Below are positions 34,099-41,775 of a stretch of 64,000 nt of DNA, in pieces. The translations under genes and the position numbers were made by a program. The first letter of the stretch is position 1. Each line of letters starts with the position of its first letter. Source of the stretch: Pseudoalteromonas sp. XMcav2-N (lineage in GTDB: Bacteria; Pseudomonadota; Gammaproteobacteria; Enterobacterales; Alteromonadaceae); the NCBI RefSeq assembly GCF_024124545.1, contig NZ_JAMXSF010000009.1, forward strand, positions 62,001-126,000, written 5' to 3'. Below the pieces are notes generated by a model. The model was not told the DNA's origin. It did not search any database and saw nothing but the letters and a program-made list of their open reading frames with translations.

Positions 34099-36573
34099 AT
34101 GCAGTTTGAATCTGGCATTCTGGTCCTGGTGTTTTTGATCCTGGCCCTGTTTATCGGGGCGCTGACTCGCCATGCCCTGAAAAATACCCAAATCCCTTAT
34201 ACTGTAGCGCTGCTGGTCATAGGGATCTGTATCGGGCTGGCGCAGCGGGGTGAGGCATTCACTGGTGATATGCAGATGGTCGGCGATACCCTGACGCTGG
34301 TGGCTGACATCGACCCGCATCTGTTCCTCTTTCTATTTTTACCTACTCTGATCTTCGAAAGCGCGTTTGCCATGGAAGTGCATTTATTCCGGCGCATGTT
34401 TACGCAAATTGCCATTCTGGCGGTGCCAGGTCTGATGCTGGCCATTTGGCTGACTGCTGAGTTATTGCATGTGAGCGTGCCTGAACACTGGCAGTGGAGC
34501 TGGGCCATGTGCCTGATGTTTGGTGCCCTGATCAGTGCCACCGATCCGGTGGCTGTGGTGGCTTTACTGAAAGAAGTGAGCTCGCGCAAACGTCTAGAAA
34601 CCCTGATTGAGGGCGAGTCTTTGCTTAATGATGGGACCGCCATTGTGTTTTTCAGCTTGTTTTATGTCTGGGTACTGGCCAGCAGTGGTGGTGAAGGCGC
34701 GGCGATGGCCTCGCCCTGGCAAGCGGTAGGCCAGTTTGCCGGGGTCGTCTTGGTGGGGCTGGCGATAGGGCTGGTGTTGGGCGGATTATGTATTATGTGG
34801 ATCGATCGGGTGTTTAACGATCCCATGATAGAGATCACTCTGACCATAGCAGCGGCGTACTCGGCCTTTTTTATTTCCGAGTCGTTCCATGTATCCGGAG
34901 TGGTGGCAGTGGTGACGCTGGCGCTGGTACTGGCCAGTGTCGGGCGGACCCGGATAAGCCCGGAGGTTGCCGGATTTTTACATCATTTCTGGGAAATGAT
35001 GGCGCATATTGCCAACACCTGTATTTTCCTCCTGGTGGGGATCCTGGTGGCCATTCGGGTGCCCCTGGACGACCTTCAGGCATGGCAGACGCTGGGTATC
35101 TTGTACGCGGGGATCATGCTGATCCGGGGGACTTCCATCACAGTGTTCACACCTTTGTTAAGCCGTATAGGCGTGGGCATTACCTTTGAAAAAGCCAGTG
35201 TATTATGCTGGGGGGGTCTGCGTGGCGCAGTCTCATTAGCGCTGGCCCTGACCGTGGCTGCCAGCGAGGCGATCCCAAAGGAGGTAAGCGATCGCATGTT
35301 GTTTTTATGTGCCGGGATTGTGGTACTGACGATTTTAATTAACGGCGGCACTATGGGCATGCTGCTGAAGTTTCTGCGTCTCGATAGCCTGCCTCCGGCT
35401 AAACAGGCTACGGTGGACAAAGCCAATCAGCAGGTCGCCAATACCCTGCAAACCATGTTGCCGACCATGATGAACAGCCCGTTTTTACTGGGCGCTGACT
35501 GGCAACAGGTGAAAGCACAGGTCAAGCTGGGCGCGATGGCACAGTCAGACGCCGCAACACCAATAGATAAGGACGATCTCAATACCGCTTTTTTACGTCG
35601 TCTGCTGGAGACGGAACGAAAACACTACTGGACACAGTTTGAGCAAGGGACCCTGGGTAAGCGAGCAACCAACTTGCTGGTTGAAGCTGTGGAGCAGGCA
35701 CTGGATGGCGAGCCCTGCATTGGGCCGCGCGATACTCTGTTTGCGACCTGGCAAGTACCGGGTTGGCTTGAACGACTGCGTGGCAGTGCCTGGTTAGAGC
35801 GGGCGTTATTGAGATTGTACTTTGAGCGTCTGGTGGTGGGGTACGATGTGGCACGGGGTTTTATTCAGGCGCAGGAAGCACTGGAAAGTCACATTGATAC
35901 CTTATCGCCAAACACACAAATAGCGGATCAGGTGCGTAAGCAGGTTGAGGGTAATATTGCTCAGACCATAGCGCGCATCAATGATCTTCAGGAGACGTTT
36001 CCGGATATCGTTCAGGCACTGCAATCCCAGGCGGCTACCCGATTGCTGCTTAACCGGGAGCGTGCGGTGATTAATGAGCAACTAAAGCTGGCAGTGCTCG
36101 ATAAACCCGAAGCCAGTCGTTTGCTGGAAAGTGTCGAAAAGCGTATGGCGGCACTGCAAAAAGTGTCCATTTTTCGCCAGACCGAGGCGGCGCAGCTGGA
36201 TCAGCAGATCCCCTGGCTGCATGGCGTAACACACACCACCCGGGAGCAAATAAGCAGCTGCCAGGAGCGGGGCATTTATGACGCCGGGCAGGCTTTGATC
36301 AAGCGGGGTAAGCCGCTGAATAAACTGGGGGTCATTTATCGAGGGAGCGTACGAGAAGTCGGCGCTGGCACTGACGGAAGTAGTCAGGCTGTGGTTCGGG
36401 GGCCGGGTGAGGCCCTGGGGGTTACGGCCTTGCTGACAGGCACTTCGGCGCTGGATTATCTGGCAGAAACGCCCTGTGAAGTGATGTGGATCCCAGTTGA
36501 TAAGCTGAAGTTACTGATGCAGGACGACCCCGCGCTGATGCGTATACTTTGCCAACAGCTGGCGCAGGGCTAG
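34099..36573 (+). CDS. CPA1-family sodium/proton antiporter with cyclic-nucleotide-like C-terminal domain
   Basis: About 824 residues. The first 400 hold some twelve helices with CPA1 motifs GALISATDPVAVVALLKE and LIEGESLLNDGTAIVFF (ion-binding Asp). The long soluble tail (about 400-824) is helical, then ends in a Crp-like cNMP-binding fold (about 700-820: GQALIKRGKPLNKLGVIYRGSVREV, then RGPGEALGVTALLTG). This build resembles the plant SOS1 class of antiporters. ATG 34099 is preferred to GTG 34081 by the AAGG 8 bases ahead. About 80 bases separate it from the M14 gene, with no terminator seen, so cotranscription is possible. Confidence 0.9.
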   Translation: MQFESGILVLVFLILALFIGALTRHALKNTQIPYTVALLVIGICIGLAQRGEAFTGDMQMVGDTLTLVADIDPHLFLFLFLPTLIFESAFAMEVHLFRRMFTQIAILAVPGLMLAIWLTAELLHVSVPEHWQWSWAMCLMFGALISATDPVAVVALLKEVSSRKRLETLIEGESLLNDGTAIVFFSLFYVWVLASSGGEGAAMASPWQAVGQFAGVVLVGLAIGLVLGGLCIMWIDRVFNDPMIEITLTIAAAYSAFFISESFHVSGVVAVVTLALVLASVGRTRISPEVAGFLHHFWEMMAHIANTCIFLLVGILVAIRVPLDDLQAWQTLGILYAGIMLIRGTSITVFTPLLSRIGVGITFEKASVLCWGGLRGAVSLALALTVAASEAIPKEVSDRMLFLCAGIVVLTILINGGTMGMLLKFLRLDSLPPAKQATVDKANQQVANTLQTMLPTMMNSPFLLGADWQQVKAQVKLGAMAQSDAATPIDKDDLNTAFLRRLLETERKHYWTQFEQGTLGKRATNLLVEAVEQALDGEPCIGPRDTLFATWQVPGWLERLRGSAWLERALLRLYFERLVVGYDVARGFIQAQEALESHIDTLSPNTQIADQVRKQVEGNIAQTIARINDLQETFPDIVQALQSQAATRLLLNRERAVINEQLKLAVLDKPEASRLLESVEKRMAALQKVSIFRQTEAAQLDQQIPWLHGVTHTTREQISSCQERGIYDAGQALIKRGKPLNKLGVIYRGSVREVGAGTDGSSQAVVRGPGEALGVTALLTGTSALDYLAETPCEVMWIPVDKLKLLMQDDPALMRILCQQLAQG

Positions 36574-36654
36574 CTTTGCATCTGGTTGAAATATATGCAA
36601 TGGTGGTTAAGTGCCTACGAGCACACACTACAGATACCAATAAGGAAATAAACT

Positions 36655-36828
36655 ATGAAACTACAGTTAAACAAAAAATCGATAAAGCAGCTTGGCAAAC
36701 CGGCACGTACGCTTGCTGGTGGCGAAACACCTCAGATTGCGGGTGGTGCATATCGTACCGCATGGTCCACCTGTAACACGGCAATCGACCAGTGCGATAC
36801 TTTCCATTTCAGAAGTTGCCTTTGCTAA
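36655..36828 (+). CDS. Small precursor-like peptide (MKLQLNKK leader), 57 residues
   Basis: A short gene with AAGGAAA (36642-36648) before the ATG. Leader MKLQLNKKSIKQLGKPARTLAGG is followed by TPQIAGGAYRT and a Cys-rich core, WSTCNTAIDQCDTF then HFRSCLC, with four Cys in the last 18 residues. The start MKLxLNKK and the IAGG junction match the peptide at 21357. The double-Gly plus Thr/Ser/Cys-rich core fits a ribosomally made, processed peptide or small bacteriocin (family knowledge). No maturation enzyme lies beside it. It is followed by its own terminator, so it is a monocistronic unit or the end of the antiporter operon. Confidence 0.75.
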   Translation: MKLQLNKKSIKQLGKPARTLAGGETPQIAGGAYRTAWSTCNTAIDQCDTFHFRSCLC

Positions 36829-36847
36829 AGGCTGATTGGTATTACCT

Positions 36848-36870
36848 GTGGCTCAGTTCTGAGCCACTTT
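36848..36870 (+). terminator. Terminator after the second small peptide gene
   Basis: GTGGCTCA (36848-36855) pairs with TGAGCCAC (36860-36867), followed by TTT. It lies 20 bases from the peptide stop and 20 bases from the converging DUF3299 gene. Confidence 0.78.
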
Positions 36871-36888
36871 CTGATAAATGGCCAGGGC

Positions 36889-37383
36889 TTACAGCTCAAA
36901 TGGTGCGACGCCAACCGCGTCCATTTGATATCCAGTTTGTGCCAGGTCACCTTTCCAGGTTGCAACTTTCATAGTGCCAGTCACGGTAATGGCATCATAC
37001 AGGCTGTCGATGGGCACGCCGTTCTTGATTTTAACGTGGACAATCTGATTGGGTGGCGGCGGTGGCACGTGGATACAAGCGCCAAAGTAGGGCACCAGCA
37101 GGAATTCGGTGATCACTTCACTGTCGCCTTCCAGCGGTACCACAAACCCGGGTAAGCTCACTTGTTTGCCATCCAGGCTTTTGACCACGGGCGCATCCAG
37201 ATCTGGCTGTACCCAGTTTTGCTGATCGCCATCGTGGCTGGCTGAGGCATCCTGATCGCTGAGTTCATAGCCTTTTGGTAGCAGGTCATCCCAGAAAATT
37301 TCTTTCGGGGGTCCAGCCTGAACTTGTACTGAAATTAGCAATAGCGCAGTGTATAGCCAGAAAAAAGTGCGTATTGGTGTCAT
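36889..37383 (-). CDS. DUF3299 periplasmic protein
   Basis: 164 residues with a signal peptide (FFWLYTALLLISVQVQA, cleavage near residue 23). The DUF3299 pattern is clear: FWDDLLPKGYE, VKSLDGKQVSLPGFVVPLEGD, EFLLVPYFGACIHVPPPPPNQIV with a lone Cys-His, and VTGTMKVATWKGDLAQTGYQMDAV. Function is not established; members often sit beside FtsX-type ABC genes linked to zinc. Ten bases downstream of the permease gene, same strand, so the three form an operon. Confidence 0.88.
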   Translation of the reverse strand: MTPIRTFFWLYTALLLISVQVQAGPPKEIFWDDLLPKGYELSDQDASASHDGDQQNWVQPDLDAPVVKSLDGKQVSLPGFVVPLEGDSEVITEFLLVPYFGACIHVPPPPPNQIVHVKIKNGVPIDSLYDAITVTGTMKVATWKGDLAQTGYQMDAVGVAPFEL

Positions 37384-37393
37384 TCAAAACCTC

Positions 37394-38842
37394 TTATAGC
37401 TTAATGCTCATGCCATCGCTGAGCGAATAGAAATAGGCCCGGGTTGCAGGCAATATGCCCATCAAAGTGCCGGCCGCCATGATAACGCCGATCAACATCA
37501 GTTCATAGTGACTGAGCAGTGAAATACTCAGACTGATCCCAAACTGACTTTGCAGTGTGCCCTGAGCCAGGGCGATCAGCGCGTAAAACAGGGCAATGCC
37601 CAGTGCGCAACCGGCGGCTGTGATCAAGATGGCCTCGCTGCTCATGAGTGTAAAAATATGCCGGGGTCTGGCGCCAACAGAGCGCAAAATGGCCAGCTCA
37701 CGGCGACGCTGGTTGAGGGTTGCCAGTAACGTAGTGAGCATACCCAGCAGGCTGATGAGTACCACTACGCCTGAGAACAGCAACAGGATCTTCTCTACCA
37801 GGCCTAACATACGCCACAGCTCACGTAGTGTGACACCGGGCATGATGGCCAGCAGTGGCTCCGCTTTGTAATTATTGATGTTTCGACGGATCTGCAAGGT
37901 ATAGAGCGGTGAATCCAGCCCCATCAGAAATGCGGTGATCTGTTTTGGCTCGCCGATCAGGTCGCCATGCAAATGTGCGGGTGCTGGTACGGCGACCGCG
38001 ACGGTGTCGGGCTGCTCATGACCGTGGTTATGCTCGTCTGTATGGCCATGATCGTCATTATGTCCATGCTCATCCGCATGGTCATGGCTGCCATTGTGCT
38101 TATGCTCATCCGCATGGCCGTGGTCATGACTGTGATTGTGTTCATGCGTATCATCATGATCAGTGGACTGTTTAGGCTTACCTATCATGCGGGGCGCTGA
38201 TTTAGGCTGGCTATGCATGGCCTCAATGGCTGCCAGTGGCACGTGTACGGTTTTGTCGACGGGTGTACCGGTAGGCGCCAGGATCCCCACTATGGTCATC
38301 GGATTATCGTCGTGATGGTGGAAGCTGGTATTACCCATACCATGTGAGATCACAATTTGCTGGCCAAGCCGATAATGCATTTTGCTGGCAACCTCGCTCC
38401 CCAGTACCACTTCCTGCGCATTAACAAACGCGCGGCCGGCGGCAAAGGCCAGGTTTTGTTTTTTGCCATAGCGAAAGTGTGTAAAGTACGCGCTGTCGGT
38501 GCCCAGCACTGCGTGGCCTTTATGGCTGTCGCCTAAGCTGATGGGAATGGCCCAGCTTACGCCGCGCTGAGCCTTGATATCCTGATAGCTTGCCCAGCTG
38601 ACGCTGTTATTGGCATGGCCGATACGAAATACACTGGAAAGCAGGAGCTGAATATCACCGCTGCGTGCGCCGACAATCAGATCGGTACCCGACACGGTAT
38701 TGCTGAAACTGCTTTTGGCTTCCTGACGCACCCGCTCAATGGAAAGCAGCAACATCACACTGATGGCAATGGTAAACAGGGTCAGCAGTACACTGGCCTT
38801 GCGATTGAGCATACTTTTGGTTGCTAACGTGACTAACCTCAT
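37394..38842 (-). CDS. FtsX-type ABC permease with a histidine-rich loop
   Basis: 482 residues with MacB/FtsX topology: one N-terminal helix (about 16-34), a large periplasmic domain, and three helices at the C-terminus (about 350-370, 400-425, 440-470). Residues about 227-275 form a loop made almost wholly of His, Asp, Glu and Gly (for example HEHNHSHDHGH), which should bind zinc or another soft metal. It overlaps the ATPase gene by four bases. The set ABC ATPase + His-rich FtsX permease + DUF3299 resembles the Vibrio cholerae Zrg zinc-uptake locus (family knowledge), though the DUF2796-type zinc chaperone is absent here. Direction of transport is not known. Confidence 0.87.
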   Translation of the reverse strand: MRLVTLATKSMLNRKASVLLTLFTIAISVMLLLSIERVRQEAKSSFSNTVSGTDLIVGARSGDIQLLLSSVFRIGHANNSVSWASYQDIKAQRGVSWAIPISLGDSHKGHAVLGTDSAYFTHFRYGKKQNLAFAAGRAFVNAQEVVLGSEVASKMHYRLGQQIVISHGMGNTSFHHHDDNPMTIVGILAPTGTPVDKTVHVPLAAIEAMHSQPKSAPRMIGKPKQSTDHDDTHEHNHSHDHGHADEHKHNGSHDHADEHGHNDDHGHTDEHNHGHEQPDTVAVAVPAPAHLHGDLIGEPKQITAFLMGLDSPLYTLQIRRNINNYKAEPLLAIMPGVTLRELWRMLGLVEKILLLFSGVVVLISLLGMLTTLLATLNQRRRELAILRSVGARPRHIFTLMSSEAILITAAGCALGIALFYALIALAQGTLQSQFGISLSISLLSHYELMLIGVIMAAGTLMGILPATRAYFYSLSDGMSIKL

Positions 38843-39525
38843 TGATTCACCTCGTTTATTTCAACCAGACTCAATTGTTTATCAAATAAAGGCGCCAGGC
38901 TATTGTCATGGCTGACAAATAGGATAGTGGCACCATACTGGCTGGCTTGCTGGAACAGCAGCTCAATAAAGGTATTGCGATTGTCGGCATCCAGTGCCGA
39001 GGTGGGTTCATCTGCGATTATCAGTTCCGGCTGACCGATAAACGCCCGGGCAGCTGCGACTCGCTGTTGCTGGCCTATACTCAGCTGCGACACTGAACGC
39101 GACATAATCTCGGGGCTCAGGCCGAGCGCGTGTAGCAGCTGTTGGGCTTGCTGGGTCAGTGTGTTACCAGAAGCACTGACTCGCTGAGTGCGGAGTTTAG
39201 AAAAATTGCACCCCAGCATCACATTCTCAATTGGGCTGAGATAGGGCAGCAAATTAAAATTCTGAAATATGGTGCCGATGTGATCGGCTCTGAATTTGTC
39301 TCTGGCGGCATCGCTGAGGTTTGCCAGATCAGTATCCAGTAATCGGATATGTCCAGACTCAGGCTTGCTTATACCGCTGAGCAACCCCAGTAAAGTGGAT
39401 TTTCCGCTGCCGCTTGGGCCATGTAAAAACACCCGCTCACCAGCGGCTACCTCAAGTTTAGGTATGTTGAGTGTGGCGTCTGTCTGGCCTGGCCAGCGAA
39501 ATATCAGGTTATTAATTTCTAGCAT
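38839..39525 (-). CDS. ABC transporter ATP-binding protein (LolD/MacB type)
   Basis: 228 residues. Walker A GPSGSGKST (about 36-44), Q-loop FQNFNLLPYL, signature LSIGQQQRVAAARA, Walker B LIIADEPTSALD and the H-loop FVSHD are all intact. The type pairs with FtsX-family permeases that do mechanical work across the envelope rather than classic import. First gene of a three-gene unit divergent from purC; no Zur-like box was recognised in the 195-base gap. Confidence 0.92.
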   Translation of the reverse strand: MLEINNLIFRWPGQTDATLNIPKLEVAAGERVFLHGPSGSGKSTLLGLLSGISKPESGHIRLLDTDLANLSDAARDKFRADHIGTIFQNFNLLPYLSPIENVMLGCNFSKLRTQRVSASGNTLTQQAQQLLHALGLSPEIMSRSVSQLSIGQQQRVAAARAFIGQPELIIADEPTSALDADNRNTFIELLFQQASQYGATILFVSHDNSLAPLFDKQLSLVEINEVNQ

Positions 39526-39720
39526 AGTCTCACATCAATGGCGGATCACACCCGCATCATAAAATACTTGTGCCTCAAGCTAAACCTGCCTGCGGCATAT
39601 CGCCGATCAGTGCGGTAAAGCAATTGTGATTTAGCGGCTGCTCGACTATCATACACCGCTCTAACCCCCTCTGTATTTTGCGTCCTTTAGCAAGACGCAG
39701 CCGTTCTCTATGGAGATACA

Positions 39721-40824
39721 ATGAGTAGCTACAAAGTTCTAGACGTCAATGACGATCTACCCATTCGCACCAAAGGTGCTGTGCACAGTGGTAAAGTACG
39801 TTCAGTTTATTGGTTAACCGACCAGGACAGCGCCCGTTTAATTGAAGAAAAAGGCTATGATGTTCCAACCGGAACTGAGCTGGCGATCATGGTGATCTCG
39901 GATCGCATCTCCGCATTTGATTGCATCTGGCAGGGCGAAAACGGCCTCAATGGTGTGCCGGGTAAAGGTATCGCACTAAACAGTGTGGCCGCCCATTGGT
40001 TTAAGTTGTTTGATGAAGCCGGACTGGCCGGCAATCACATCGTGGATATTCCACACCCTTACGTGTGGATCGTGCGTAAAGCCAGCACAGTGCGCGTCGA
40101 AGCCATTGCCCGTCAGTATATCACTGGCAGCATGTGGCGCGATTACAGCAAAGGTGTACGCGAGTTCTGTGGCATCAATCTGCCAGAAGGCCTTACGGCC
40201 CATCAAAAGCTGGATGAGGTATTGATCACCCCGTCAACCAAAGGGATCATTCGTGGTTTAGCAGATGTACCGGAAGTGGACGACGTGAACATCACCCGTC
40301 GCAATATCACAGATAATCTGGATGCGTTCAACTTTAAGTCTGAAGACGATGTCGCACTCTATGAAAAGCTGCTGAGCGAAGGCTTTGCGCTCATCTCTAA
40401 AGAGTTGGCTCAGCTGGACCAGATTTTTGTTGATACCAAATTTGAATTTGGTTACGTGGAAGACAAAGATGGCACCGAACGCCTGATCTACATTGACGAA
40501 GTAGGAACACCGGATTCATCGCGGATCTGGGATGGCCCGGCCTACCGCGACGGTAACATTGTCGAGAACTCAAAAGAGGGCTTCCGCCAGCTGCTGATCA
40601 ACAATGTTCCTGACAGCGATGTTCTGCTGAACAAAGACCGCATGGATGAGCGTGAGCAGCTGGCTGCCAGTTACAAACTGCCAGAGCAGGTAATGATGTC
40701 TGTATCTGATACCTATGTCGGCATTGCCAGCAAAATAGTTGGTCGGCAGTTAAGCATACCTCAAAGCCCGCGTGACGAAGTGATTGCGGTGTTAGATAAA
40801 GAGTATGCTCTGATCGACGCCTGA
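39721..40824 (+). CDS. purC: SAICAR synthetase (phosphoribosylaminoimidazole-succinocarboxamide synthase)
   Basis: Purine pathway step 8: joins aspartate to CAIR with ATP. 367 residues, the longer form found in Alteromonadales and vibrios, compared with 237 in E. coli. Visible motifs: [50 protein letters not shown] and [17 protein letters not shown] at 39712-39715 precedes the start. Followed by a strong terminator; a PurR operator was not recognised. Confidence 0.95.
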   Translation: MSSYKVLDVNDDLPIRTKGAVHSGKVRSVYWLTDQDSARLIEEKGYDVPTGTELAIMVISDRISAFDCIWQGENGLNGVPGKGIALNSVAAHWFKLFDEAGLAGNHIVDIPHPYVWIVRKASTVRVEAIARQYITGSMWRDYSKGVREFCGINLPEGLTAHQKLDEVLITPSTKGIIRGLADVPEVDDVNITRRNITDNLDAFNFKSEDDVALYEKLLSEGFALISKELAQLDQIFVDTKFEFGYVEDKDGTERLIYIDEVGTPDSSRIWDGPAYRDGNIVENSKEGFRQLLINNVPDSDVLLNKDRMDEREQLAASYKLPEQVMMSVSDTYVGIASKIVGRQLSIPQSPRDEVIAVLDKEYALIDA

Positions 40825-40846
40825 GTCACCTGATACGACTCTTCTG

Positions 40847-40872
40847 AAAAAGCGGCCCGGTGCCGCTTTTTC
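40847..40872 (+). terminator. Terminator of purC
   Basis: AAAAAGCGGC (40847-40856) pairs with GCCGCTTTTT (40862-40871), loop CCGGT. Confidence 0.92.
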
Positions 40873-41037
40873 ATTTTGACGTACCAAGCACTTTCAAGCC
40901 AGAGCTAAAAACATACCCTTGGCGCCGATTTTCCTGCGTGTTTACGTATTATCTGAACGTGAATTCGTGTTAGTCCTTGCTTTTCTTTTCAGCGTCACTT
41001 TTACTTAAGAGTATGCAAGTGGCTCAGGCAAATATCC

Positions 41038-41775
41038 ATGAACGTCAGCGGGCATAACCCGGTAAGGATCGCACAAGGGCGTCTGAACGTGATCAGACGA
41101 ACCGTAGGGGGCGTATGGGCTGCATTCAGCATGACCCTGTTTGGTTGCTGTGCGGTGGTTCTTATGACTGGCGTTGCCTATGGAGCCGAGAGTGGTAACG
41201 GTAGCGGGTACACCCTTCAATTACGCGACCAGCATGGTGCTCCATTGCCCGATGTAGTAGTCGAGGTTATTGCCCCTCTGCGTGCAGGCTCTGTGCAGCA
41301 GATAGCGATAATGGATCAGATTGATAAACAGTTTCATCCTCGGCTGCTTACCATTATGCAAGGCCAGGCGGTCAGCTTTCCAAACAGCGATGATATTCGC
41401 CATCATGTATATTCCTTCTCTGATACTAAACGATTTGAACTCAAATTGTATGCCGGCACCCCCATTCAACCGATACGATTTGAACAATCTGGTGTCGTTG
41501 TTTTAGGATGTAATATTCATGATTCAATGGTCGGCTATATCTATGTTTCTAAATCAAAAGATGTGCTTACAACAAATCAGCAGGGAACTGTGCAAATACC
41601 AGCATACGCCCAGCAAGTAGCCATCTGGCACGCACTGCAAACACAGGATATCGACACTCGCAGGGTAGTGGCGGTGGCAGAATTACAACAATCCGGGTCT
41701 GTTATTGTAGAGATACAGGCACCGGCACCCAGAAACACATTCTCTGAGATGTTTAAGGAGCATCATGGGCACTAG
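41038..41775 (+). CDS. Cupredoxin-like exported protein (methylamine-utilisation type)
   Basis: 245 residues. A hydrophobic signal (about 26-49, VWAAFSMTLFGCCAVVLMTGVAYGA) leads to a single plastocyanin-like domain. Copper ligands of the type-I site are in place: DDIRHHVYSF (His), and VVLGCNIHDSMVGYIYV (Cys, His, Met). It should carry copper and shuttle electrons in the periplasm. An internal Met at residue 32 could be the real start; neither has a good ribosome site. It overlaps the GGDEF-EAL gene by 11 bases, so it is the first gene of a four-gene operon with DUF3034 and a truncated haemoglobin. Confidence 0.85.
   Translation: MNVSGHNPVRIAQGRLNVIRRTVGGVWAAFSMTLFGCCAVVLMTGVAYGAESGNGSGYTLQLRDQHGAPLPDVVVEVIAPLRAGSVQQIAIMDQIDKQFHPRLLTIMQGQAVSFPNSDDIRHHVYSFSDTKRFELKLYAGTPIQPIRFEQSGVVVLGCNIHDSMVGYIYVSKSKDVLTTNQQGTVQIPAYAQQVAIWHALQTQDIDTRRVVAVAELQQSGSVIVEIQAPAPRNTFSEMFKEHHGH

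Noticed and set aside
37945-38200. Several overlapping reading frames opposite the permease His-rich loop
   Set aside because: They are shadows of the repetitive CAT/CAC codons of the loop; no ribosome sites or separate coding signal.
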